A DNA stretch of 64,000 nucleotides, taken from Paenibacillus aquistagni. Its GTDB lineage: Bacteria; Bacillota; Bacilli; Paenibacillales; Paenibacillaceae. Each line of letters starts with the position of its first letter. Positions within the stretch are counted from its first letter, which is position 1. Made by a program: the position numbers and the translations under genes. Below, one piece after another: positions 27,032 through 34,739 of the stretch. Under the pieces are notes generated by a model. The model was not told the DNA's origin. It saw only the letters and a list, made by a program, of their open reading frames with translations, and did not search any database. The DNA lies in contig NZ_FXAZ01000003.1 in the NCBI RefSeq assembly GCF_900177815.1, forward strand, positions 248,001 to 312,000, in the 5' to 3' direction.

Positions 27032-27901
27032 ATGGAATTAAACAACGCGGAACATGGGTATGATGCGATGAATCCGGCTGAACAAGATGAGATGATGGAA
27101 CTGGAGATCGATCTGCTGTTGGAGGGACTTTATCGAAGATATGGCTATGATTTTCGCCATTATGCCCGCTCATCAATAAAGAGACGATTGATCTATCGCA
27201 TGAATCGAGAGAAGGTTCCTTCGATGACGGCTCTTTTGGAAAGGATCTTGTTTGATCCTCAAGCAGCAGAACGGCTGCTGCAGGATCTCTCGATTCGTGT
27301 TACCGAGATGTTCAGGGACCCTTCCTTCTTTCTCGCGTTAAGACAAAGAATCATCCCCAAGCTTCGGACATTGCCTGAGATCAGGATATGGCATGCAGGC
27401 TGCTCTACAGGCGAAGAGCCGATATCTATGGCCATTCTGCTGGAGGAGGAGGGTCTAGGCGACAAAGTAAAGATCTATGCGACGGATATGAATGAGGAGG
27501 CGCTGCGTGTTGCTCGCAAGGGGGCGTATCGCCTGTCATCTATGCAGAACTACACGAAAAATTATTTGCAAGCAGGCGGCACGATGGAGTTTTCCAAGTA
27601 CTATACAACGACTGAGAGCGAGGCCATCTTTGATCGCGAGCTGATGCAGCGCATTTTATTTTTTCAGCATAATCTAGTCATGGATCGGTCCTTCAATGAA
27701 TTTCATCTGATCATTTGCCGGAATGTAATGATCTACTTTGATGAACGATTGCAGCAGGAGGTGCTTCACCTCTTCTATGAGAGCTTGAGCATCGGCGGAT
27801 TTTTGGGGCTTGGCAGCAATGAATCCATGCTGTATGCGGAGGAAGGCAATAAATACAGAACCATTGATGCATCGGAAAAATGGTATCAAAAACTGCGCTA
27901 G
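27032..27901 (+). CDS. CheR-type protein-glutamate methyltransferase
   Basis: 289 residues: CheR N-terminal helical domain (LLLEGLYRRYGYDFRHYARSSIKRR) and a SAM-binding Rossmann domain (RIWHAGCSTGEEPISMAILL near 125). ATDMNEEAL, and RNVMIYFDERLQQ near 232, complete the family pattern. CheR normally methylates glutamates on chemoreceptors, but no chemoreceptor, CheB or CheW is nearby. It follows the hybrid kinase by 14 bp with an AAAAGGAA ribosome site and ends at a terminator, so the two form one operon. A stress-type signalling role, as in kinase-CheR-CheB clusters, is plausible. Confidence 0.9.
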   Translation: MELNNAEHGYDAMNPAEQDEMMELEIDLLLEGLYRRYGYDFRHYARSSIKRRLIYRMNREKVPSMTALLERILFDPQAAERLLQDLSIRVTEMFRDPSFFLALRQRIIPKLRTLPEIRIWHAGCSTGEEPISMAILLEEEGLGDKVKIYATDMNEEALRVARKGAYRLSSMQNYTKNYLQAGGTMEFSKYYTTTESEAIFDRELMQRILFFQHNLVMDRSFNEFHLIICRNVMIYFDERLQQEVLHLFYESLSIGGFLGLGSNESMLYAEEGNKYRTIDASEKWYQKLR

Positions 27902-27946
27902 ACAGGCAGTATGCGCTGACCAGAGGCAGCTGCGGTTAAATATAGG

Positions 27947-27981
27947 AGTCCCAGAGCCATGTAGGCTGCTGGGACTTTTTG
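27947..27981 (+). terminator. Terminator of the kinase-cheR operon
   Basis: AGTCCCAG (27947-27954) pairs with CTGGGACT (27969-27976), with an inner AGCC/GGCT stem, followed by six T. Confidence 0.9.
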
Positions 27982-28146
27982 TGCTGCAAATAACAACAGA
28001 TTAAAAGGTGAAAAATGGGCGTCTACATGTGTTTGACATGAGGTTTTTTAGAGGTATATAATTAGATCTCCTAAATAATATATTGTTTAATTATTAGAAA
28101 AACTATTTAATAAATTGGTTACGAAATGGAGTTGAGGTGAGGTGTA

Positions 28147-28635
28147 ATGGCAGAATTGAAACAGACAGCCAGTGAGCTTATCGATTCCCTCGTGCTCATT
28201 CACAAGTCCAGCTGGTTTCGCCGAATACTGAATGGACACAAGAAGAACGACCTGATGCTCATGCTGCATCTTCGCCGCCAGGAGGACCTTGGCGAGCAGG
28301 ATATGCGGGTATCGGATATCAGTGCGCTTCTGAACGTGACGTCTCCTACCGTGACGCAAATGCTGAATCCAATGGAGAAAAAACGATACTTGGATCGTTA
28401 TGTCGATCCTAAGGATCGGCGGGTCATTCGGGTGAAATTGACACCTGCGGGAAGGGAAGTGACGGATGAGACGGTGCTTGTCATTGTCAAGCATCTTAAT
28501 CAGCTAGTCGAATATCTAGGTGAAGCGGACAGCCTGCAATTGGCTCAATTAATGCGCAAGATTTCTGACTATAGTGATGAGATGAATTCCATACTAGCAA
28601 TGAATGATCAGACAGGAGATGAAAAGGAATGTTGA
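28147..28635 (+). CDS. MarR family regulator of the ABC exporter pair
   Basis: A 162-residue winged-helix protein (VSDISALLNVTSPTVTQMLNPMEKKRYLDRYVDPKDRRVIRVKLTPAGREVTD). GAGGTG precedes the ATG. Its stop overlaps the first ABC gene by seven bases, so it is translated with the exporter and most likely represses the whole operon. The 5' region (28020-28146) is AT-rich with ATATAATTAGATC and TTTAATTATTAG motifs that may be operators. The inducing ligand is unknown. Confidence 0.92.
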   Translation: MAELKQTASELIDSLVLIHKSSWFRRILNGHKKNDLMLMLHLRRQEDLGEQDMRVSDISALLNVTSPTVTQMLNPMEKKRYLDRYVDPKDRRVIRVKLTPAGREVTDETVLVIVKHLNQLVEYLGEADSLQLAQLMRKISDYSDEMNSILAMNDQTGDEKEC

Positions 28636-30356
28636 AGTTATTCCGCTACCTGAAGCCTTTCCGAATGCCGATCGTGTTCGTGCTTCTACTCGTATTTTTC
28701 CAATCCCTATCCGATCTGTATCTGCCGAACTTGATGTCCAAGATTGTCGATACAGGGATTGTACAGGGAGATGTGCCTTATATTTGGCGTGTCGGCCTTA
28801 TTATGCTTGGTGTAGCCTTAATCGGTACAGTATGTATGATCGGAGCAAGCTATCTCTCAGCCAAGGTGGCAACTGGCTATGGGAAGCAGCTGCGTTCAAG
28901 AGTGTTTAATCATGTGCAGCACTTCTCGCTGCAGGAGTTTGATGAAGTCGGCACCGCGTCCTTAATTACGCGTACAACCAATGATATTACGCAAGTCCAG
29001 CAGGTGCTTGTCATGATTCTTCGCATGATGGTCATGGCTCCGATTATGTGCATCGGCGGAATCATTATGGCGCTCCAAAAGGATGCGAAGCTGACGCTGA
29101 TTCTATTGGTCATTATTCCGCTCTTGGCGCTGGCTGTATTTTTGGTCGCTAGAAAAGGAATCCCGTTGTTCAAAGCGATGCAGAAGAAGCTCGATAAGCT
29201 GAATCTTGTGCTTCGTGAGAACTTGATCGGTATTCGAGTGATTCGCTCCTTCAACCGAGTGGAAGATGAGAAGGAACGCTTTCAGGCAGCCAATAAGGAT
29301 CTGACGGATACCGCAGTGCGTGTCAATCGGATCATGGCTTCTCTTATGCCGATTATGATGTTTGCGATGAACTTTGCCACAATCTCGATCGTGTTCTTTG
29401 GTGCGAAGCAGATTAATGCTGGTGAGCTTCAGGTTGGGGATATGATGGCCTTCATTCAATATGCCATGCAGATTATGTTCTCTTTGATTATGGTTTCGAT
29501 GATGTTTGTCATGATTCCTCGTGCTTCTGCTTCGGCCGCTCGTATCAATGAAGTGCTGGATATGAGCCCAGTTATTGTTGACAAGGCGGAGGTAAAAGCA
29601 ACGAAGGGCTTGCGCGGCCTGGTGGAATTCGATCGTGTGACCTTCAGTTATCCGGGAGCAGAGGAGCCTGCGCTGTCTGACATTACCTTTACTGCCCGTC
29701 CAGGGGAGACGACAGCGATCATTGGCGGTACTGGCGCAGGGAAATCGACCCTGCTGAATCTGATCCCGCGCTTCTATGACATTTCCAAGGGCAGCATTAA
29801 GGTGGACGGCATCGATATTCGTGATATGGGGCAGGATCAGCTGCGTGAAAGAATCGGGCTTGTTCCTCAGAAGGCGGTATTGTTCACGGGAACGATTCGA
29901 GACAATATTCGCTACGGCAAGGAAGATGCAACAGAAGAAGAGATTGTTCATGCGGCTTCCATTGCTCAAGCCACGGACTTTATCACCTCGATGAAGGATG
30001 GATTCGATTCGCCGATTGCACAAGGCGGTACAAACGTATCCGGCGGCCAGAAGCAGCGCTTGTCCATTGCCCGTGCGCTCATTCGTCGTCCAGAGATCTA
30101 TATCTTCGATGACAGCTTCTCGGCGCTTGACTTCAAGACCGATGCGAACCTTCGCAAGGCCTTAAAATCGGAGACGACAGAAGCCACGGTCATTATTGTG
30201 GCCCAGCGCGTCAGCACAGTTATGGATGCGGATCAGATCATCGTCATGGATGAGGGACGAATTGCAGCTGTTGGCACGCATCAGCAATTGCTTGAGAGCA
30301 GTGAGGTATATCGTGAGATTGTATCCTCGCAGCTGTCTGAGGAGGAGATCGCATGA
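28629..30356 (+). CDS. ABC exporter half A (YfiB-like), degenerate nucleotide-binding domain
   Basis: 575 residues: six-helix membrane domain (about 15-300) and a C-terminal ATPase domain. Walker A is GGTGAGKST (366-374) and the signature is canonical VSGGQ (470-474). Walker B ends IYIFDDS (491-497), with Asp in place of the catalytic Glu, and the switch His is replaced by Gln (VAQRVST, near 524). This is the pattern of the non-catalytic half of heterodimeric exporters such as LmrCD. It overlaps the MarR gene upstream and the second half downstream (ATGA), so both halves are made together. Drug or lipid efflux is the probable role. Confidence 0.93.
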   Translation: MLKLFRYLKPFRMPIVFVLLLVFFQSLSDLYLPNLMSKIVDTGIVQGDVPYIWRVGLIMLGVALIGTVCMIGASYLSAKVATGYGKQLRSRVFNHVQHFSLQEFDEVGTASLITRTTNDITQVQQVLVMILRMMVMAPIMCIGGIIMALQKDAKLTLILLVIIPLLALAVFLVARKGIPLFKAMQKKLDKLNLVLRENLIGIRVIRSFNRVEDEKERFQAANKDLTDTAVRVNRIMASLMPIMMFAMNFATISIVFFGAKQINAGELQVGDMMAFIQYAMQIMFSLIMVSMMFVMIPRASASAARINEVLDMSPVIVDKAEVKATKGLRGLVEFDRVTFSYPGAEEPALSDITFTARPGETTAIIGGTGAGKSTLLNLIPRFYDISKGSIKVDGIDIRDMGQDQLRERIGLVPQKAVLFTGTIRDNIRYGKEDATEEEIVHAASIAQATDFITSMKDGFDSPIAQGGTNVSGGQKQRLSIARALIRRPEIYIFDDSFSALDFKTDANLRKALKSETTEATVIIVAQRVSTVMDADQIIVMDEGRIAAVGTHQQLLESSEVYREIVSSQLSEEEIA

Positions 30357-32227
30357 GTGACAAGCATAGAGCACCGAAGCGCGGCGGCGGTCCTATGGGG
30401 GGAGGCCCAATGGGCGGCATGTCCATGCCGGGAGACAAGGCGAAGGACTTCAAGGGAACCTTCAAGCGCCTGCTTGGTTATTTGAAGCCCAAAAGAATCA
30501 CATTGTTTGTAGTATTTTTGATGGCCATATTAAGTACGGTGTTTTCGATTGTCAGTCCTAAGATTATGGGTAAGGCAACCACTCGCTTATTCGAAGGCTT
30601 AATGGCTATGATGAACAGGGTGCCGGGGGCTGGCATTGATTTTGATTATATTAATGGCATCTTGCTGCTGCTCGTAGGATTGTATTTATTCAGTGCTTTC
30701 TTTGCCTATATTCAGCAGTATCTGATGGCAGGTGTTGCCCAAAAGATCGTATATGACATGCGTCAGCAGGTAAATGACAAGCTCAATCGGCTGCCGCTGA
30801 AGTACTTTGACAATCGTACGCATGGGGAGATTCTTAGCCGGGTGACGAATGATATTGATAATATCAGTACAACGCTTCAACAGAGCTTGACGCAAATTAT
30901 TACCTCAGTCGTTACGCTTGTCGGTATTATTATTATGATGCTGTCGATCAGTCCTTGGCTGACATTAATCTGCATGGTCACGTTGCCGCTTAGCGGTGTT
31001 GTTGTGAAAATGGTTGCTTCTCGCTCGCAGAAGCACTTTATGGGACAGCAGAAATCCCTTGGCGAACTGAATGGCCATGTAGAAGAAATGTATACGGGGC
31101 ATCAGATTATCAAGGCCTTCAATCATGAGCAGAAGTCATTGGATGAGTTCGAGACAATCAATGACCGCTTGTATGATTCAGGCTGGAAAGCGCAGTTTAT
31201 ATCTGGTGTTATTATGCCGCTGATCAATTTTATTGGAAATCTAGGCTATGTGCTGATCTGTGTGGTCGGCGGTATCTTTGTAACAAACAAGACGATTACG
31301 ATTGGTGATGTGCAGGCCTTTATCCAATATGCGCGTCAATTCACTCAGCCGATTGCGCAGACAGCGAATATCGCCAATATCATTCAATCCACAATTGCTT
31401 CGGCAGAGCGTGTATTTGAAGTGTTGGATGAGGAAGAGGAAGTGCCCGAATCCACGAAGCCTGCTGTGATTGAGGAAGCGAAAGGCCATGTTGTATTCGA
31501 TCATGTACAGTTCGGATATAAGGAAGGCGAGCTGCTCATGACAGATATGAATATTGAGGCGAAGCCGGGACAGACGGTTGCCATTGTTGGACCAACTGGA
31601 GCGGGCAAGACGACGCTGATCAACCTGCTGATGCGCTTCTATGAGCTGAATGGCGGCGCCATTCGCATTGATGGAACCAACATCATGGATCTGAAGCGCA
31701 GTGATCTTCGCACGATGTTCGGCATGGTGCTGCAGGATACATGGCTGTTTAATGGCACGATTCGAGACAATATTGCCTACGGACGCAAGGGTGCTTCAGA
31801 GGCGGATATCATTCGGGCGGCCAAGGCTGCTCATGCTGACCACTTTATTCGTACGCTGCCGAAGGGCTATGATACCGTGCTGAACGAAGAGGCCTCGAAT
31901 ATATCCCAAGGCCAAAAGCAATTGCTGACCATTGCAAGGGCCATTCTAGCTGATCCAGCGATTCTTATTCTGGATGAAGCCACCAGCAGCGTTGATACGC
32001 GGACAGAGGTGTTCATTCAGAAGGCGATGAATCAGCTGATGCAAGGGCGAACAAGCTTCGTCATTGCCCATCGCTTGTCTACGATTAAGAATGCGGATCT
32101 GATCCTTGTGATGAACAAGGGGACGGTTATTGAGCAGGGCACCCATCAAGAGCTGATGGATCAGGGCGGCTTCTATAGCGACTTGTACAACAGCCAGTTC
32201 TCAGATGATGCGGTGGAGGCTGTGTAG
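30353..32227 (+). CDS. ABC exporter half B (YfiC-like), catalytic half
   Basis: 624 residues. The Gly/Met/Pro-rich N-terminal tail (residues 8-25, repeats of GGGPMGG) is not part of the core fold. The membrane domain spans about 38-345. The ATPase domain has Walker A GPTGAGKTT near 413, the deviant signature ISQGQ, Walker B LILDEA with the catalytic Glu, and the His switch AHR. Combined with half A, only one composite ATP site is fully competent. It resembles the partial gene at the window's left edge. A hairpin at 32353-32378 ends the operon. Confidence 0.93.
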   Translation: MSDKHRAPKRGGGPMGGGPMGGMSMPGDKAKDFKGTFKRLLGYLKPKRITLFVVFLMAILSTVFSIVSPKIMGKATTRLFEGLMAMMNRVPGAGIDFDYINGILLLLVGLYLFSAFFAYIQQYLMAGVAQKIVYDMRQQVNDKLNRLPLKYFDNRTHGEILSRVTNDIDNISTTLQQSLTQIITSVVTLVGIIIMMLSISPWLTLICMVTLPLSGVVVKMVASRSQKHFMGQQKSLGELNGHVEEMYTGHQIIKAFNHEQKSLDEFETINDRLYDSGWKAQFISGVIMPLINFIGNLGYVLICVVGGIFVTNKTITIGDVQAFIQYARQFTQPIAQTANIANIIQSTIASAERVFEVLDEEEEVPESTKPAVIEEAKGHVVFDHVQFGYKEGELLMTDMNIEAKPGQTVAIVGPTGAGKTTLINLLMRFYELNGGAIRIDGTNIMDLKRSDLRTMFGMVLQDTWLFNGTIRDNIAYGRKGASEADIIRAAKAAHADHFIRTLPKGYDTVLNEEASNISQGQKQLLTIARAILADPAILILDEATSSVDTRTEVFIQKAMNQLMQGRTSFVIAHRLSTIKNADLILVMNKGTVIEQGTHQELMDQGGFYSDLYNSQFSDDAVEAV

Positions 32228-32352
32228 ATTAACACAACGCAAAAAAATGTGATTTTTAAATAATTCCGGTTACTTCATTTCCTGTTCAACAGATTCTATA
32301 AAAACAAGTGAAACCCTGTGTTGTACATAAACACAGGGCTTCATAATAATCG

Positions 32353-32378
32353 AAAAAGCGCCCAAAAGGCGTTTTTTT
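32353..32378. terminator. Bidirectional terminator between exporter and secreted-protein gene
   Basis: AAAAAGCGCC and GGCGTTTTTTT form a stem of four GC pairs, one G-T and five A-T pairs around CAAAA. It lies two bases past the stop of the convergent minus-strand gene. A second 9-bp hairpin (CCCTGTGTT with AACACAGGG) lies at 32314-32338. Confidence 0.85.
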
Positions 32379-32379
32379 A

Positions 32380-33051
32380 TCATTCCCGATATAACATATA
32401 ATCTCCGGTGTCATAAAAGTATTTATAGTGATTCTCTGAGTGAGATATACTAAAATTTACATTTCCTGCAAATCCTGCTTTTAACGGAAATTCAGCACCG
32501 AGAGTATAAGTGGTTGTCCCATTATCATAAAAGTCTCCCTCTACAATCCAGTGGATTTTATTTGCGCTTTCAAGATGAACGAATATAGTTCCACCGAAAT
32601 GTTTCGAGGTGCCTAAATACTGTCTGTTCATTGTGGTGTTTAAGACTTTCACAATTCCTCTGTAGTTACCCCACTCACTTGTTTCACAGTAAAAATTTAA
32701 AGTTGGTTTATAGAAGGTGGCTACAGTCAAGGTAGTAGTATAAGTCCGATATGTAGCAGCAAGTGGAGATACTTCAGAACTTGAAATGCTATTCTGGTTA
32801 CGATTTCCTAAAAGAATCTTTTCAGCTTCTGTAAGTGAGATATTCTCATTCTCGGCCATATGGGCTGCCATTTCATCAAATGTCATTACTTCACTTTCTA
32901 CTACATTTTCATTGATATTGAGTACATCTAAGGATCCTGAAGTTTGAGGGATAAAAGACTCAGACGGAGCTGCTGATACAGGTACTGCAGTTATTGAAGA
33001 AGCTATAAAAGCAATTAACAATCCTTTTTTTAACATATTACATTTTTTCAT
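32380..33051 (-). CDS. Hypothetical secreted protein
   Basis: 223 residues, family not recognised. It has a clear Sec signal peptide (MKKCNMLKKGLLIAFIASSI then TAVPVSAA, cut near residue 28). An acidic, low-complexity propeptide-like region follows (about 30-95, MTFDEMAAHMAENENISLTEAEKILL). A beta-rich C-terminal domain (about 100-223) is full of aromatic and Thr residues. AGGAGGT precedes the ATG at 33051. The gene is clearly more AT-rich than its flanks, as is the small membrane gene opposite, suggesting later acquisition. It may be an exported effector, inhibitor or surface protein. Confidence 0.7.
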   Translation of the reverse strand: MKKCNMLKKGLLIAFIASSITAVPVSAAPSESFIPQTSGSLDVLNINENVVESEVMTFDEMAAHMAENENISLTEAEKILLGNRNQNSISSSEVSPLAATYRTYTTTLTVATFYKPTLNFYCETSEWGNYRGIVKVLNTTMNRQYLGTSKHFGGTIFVHLESANKIHWIVEGDFYDNGTTTYTLGAEFPLKAGFAGNVNFSISHSENHYKYFYDTGDYMLYRE

Positions 33052-33190
33052 ATAATACCTCCTAAAATTTGGGATTAACAATAATCTATCATGAATACCA
33101 AAATAGTACAATGAATTATTTTACATTTATGATAATATATTTATAAAGACTAGTTGCACACTAAAATTGAAAATAAAGGGAGGTCTTACT

Positions 33191-33409
33191 TTGCTAGAGA
33201 ACCTTTTCATGTTTTTAGCAGTAACTAATTCACTACTAGTTTCATTTTTTAAGAATGGAGTATGGGTTATTGGATTTTTTTATCTATTAAATAAAACTTT
33301 TAGAAATGAAAAGCTGAAAAAGGCATCACTATTCACTTTTATTATTGTCATAATTATTATGCTACTGTATGTAGTTGTAGATAATTTAAGTAAATTAGAC
33401 TTTTCATAA
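33191..33409 (+). CDS. Small two-helix membrane protein
   Basis: 72 residues from a TTG start chosen because AGGGAGGT lies six bases upstream; a TTG at 33167 is also in frame. There are two hydrophobic segments (about residues 4-28 and 45-64) separated by a lysine-rich loop (NKTFRNEKLKKA), giving a hairpin membrane topology. It is not recognised. It is divergent from the secreted-protein gene and equally AT-rich. Such a pairing could be an immunity or export partner, but nothing proves it. Confidence 0.55.
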   Translation: MLENLFMFLAVTNSLLVSFFKNGVWVIGFFYLLNKTFRNEKLKKASLFTFIIVIIIMLLYVVVDNLSKLDFS

Positions 33410-33683
33410 AAAGAATTAGATTTAGGATGTAAGGCATAGTATTTTCTCTTTAACCACAAAACAGGGCCAATCCAGCGACAGCACTTTTTCAAAATATTTC
33501 GGCTTATAAATCAGGGTTTGCGCGCCCTTTCAATTCTCAACAGTGGAGACCGTTACGGTCTCCTTTTTCCGTTTCTATAAAGGGCGATATCGTTTTTAAA
33601 AAGCTTAGAGAGGAAGGATAATTTATAGATGGTGTACGCAAGCTAACCTTACCAAATGACTACAAGGAGTGTGCACATCAAAC
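33410..33683. other. AT-rich gap before the deacetylase gene
   Basis: No gene is seen. A short self-complementary stretch, GGAGACCGTTACGGTCTCC (33545-33563, arms GGAGACCG/CGGTCTCC), is followed by TTTTTCC and works as a small terminator for the upstream small gene. Confidence 0.6.
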
Positions 33684-34523
33684 ATGTTCAAGAAAGCAAT
33701 GCTGATTCTGCTTCTTGCCGTATTTGCAGCAGGCTGCGGATCACAATCTTCAAGTCATAAGGAAGGACAAGGCCCAACCTCAAGCAGCGACAATGCGTCC
33801 CCAGTTCGAATTTTCTCCACCGGAGCTCCTGATCTGGCAGGTGGACCGGAAGGAGCCAACAGAGAACCCAACAAGCTGACATTGGCGCAATTACGTGAAA
33901 AATACAAATCCCACTTTATCCTTCAAGGACCGTCGTCTCCTCCTAGAGTAGCGCTGACCTTTGATGATGTGCCGGATAAATACTTTACGATCCAAGTGCT
34001 GAATGTGCTTAAGGAGCATAATGTCAAAGCCACCTTTTTTGTGGTGGGCAACCGCGCAGAGGCGCATCCGGATGTCGTGAAGAGAATGGTGGATGAAGGC
34101 CATGTTTTGGGCAACCATTCTTATACCCATGCGAATCTGCCTAAGGTGAACGATAAGAAGTTCCAGCAGGAAGTCAATATGACGCAAGACGCTGTACAGA
34201 AGATTACAGGCAAGACGATGACGATGATTCGTCCGCCTTATGGCAATGTTAGCGAGGAGCAGGTGAAGTGGCTAGCCAGTCAAGGTCTGTTGATCGTGAA
34301 CTGGAATGTGGATTCCCTTGACTGGAAAGGCCTTAATGCTGACCAGGTCGTATCGAATGTCATGAGCCATATCGGCTCGGGGGCGATTGTGCTTCAGCAT
34401 GCTGCAGGCGGAACAGGAGAGGATCTGACAGGAACAGTAGAAGCCCTGCCGCGCATTATCAAGCAGCTCCGAGACCAAGGCATTGAACTGGTTACTGTGC
34501 CTGTGCTGCTGGGCAGAGAATAG
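33684..34523 (+). CDS. Polysaccharide deacetylase lipoprotein (NodB domain, CE4)
   Basis: 279 residues. The lipoprotein signal ends at VFAAGC (Cys18), so it is anchored outside the membrane. A Ser-rich linker runs to about 85, then the NodB domain: motif 1 TFDDVP (Asp94, Asp95), motif 2 HSYTH (His145, His149), motif 3 RPPYG, motif 4 WNVDSLDW and motif 5 VLQH. Metal ligands are complete, but motif 1 has Val where the family nearly always has Gly. It probably removes acetyl groups from peptidoglycan or another cell-wall polymer. The ATG at 33684 is chosen for the signal peptide; AAGGAG lies 14 bases upstream, a little far. Confidence 0.9.
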   Translation: MFKKAMLILLLAVFAAGCGSQSSSHKEGQGPTSSSDNASPVRIFSTGAPDLAGGPEGANREPNKLTLAQLREKYKSHFILQGPSSPPRVALTFDDVPDKYFTIQVLNVLKEHNVKATFFVVGNRAEAHPDVVKRMVDEGHVLGNHSYTHANLPKVNDKKFQQEVNMTQDAVQKITGKTMTMIRPPYGNVSEEQVKWLASQGLLIVNWNVDSLDWKGLNADQVVSNVMSHIGSGAIVLQHAAGGTGEDLTGTVEALPRIIKQLRDQGIELVTVPVLLGRE

Positions 34524-34618
34524 TTTGATTTGGCGTCCTAGTCGAAGATAAGATATGCAGGTGATGAAGGAGACGCTTCCTCGATCTAATCTGTGATAGA
34601 TACGAATCATAAATACGC

Positions 34619-34670
34619 AAGGGCAGAGCGGAAGATCATTCAAAGATGATTTCTCACTCTGCCCTTTTTT
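34619..34670. terminator. Terminator after the deacetylase gene
   Basis: AAGGGCAGAG (34619-34628) pairs with CTCTGCCCTT (34657-34666), with an inner stem around GATCATTCAAAGATGAT, followed by seven T. It also lies downstream of the convergent yhgE-type gene. Confidence 0.92.
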
Positions 34671-34739
34671 TATCGGAGGGAGGAACGTGCCAGTGTCTGG
34701 TCTAAGTCATGCAGCTGCAGCTTGCTTGGTAGTGACTGA

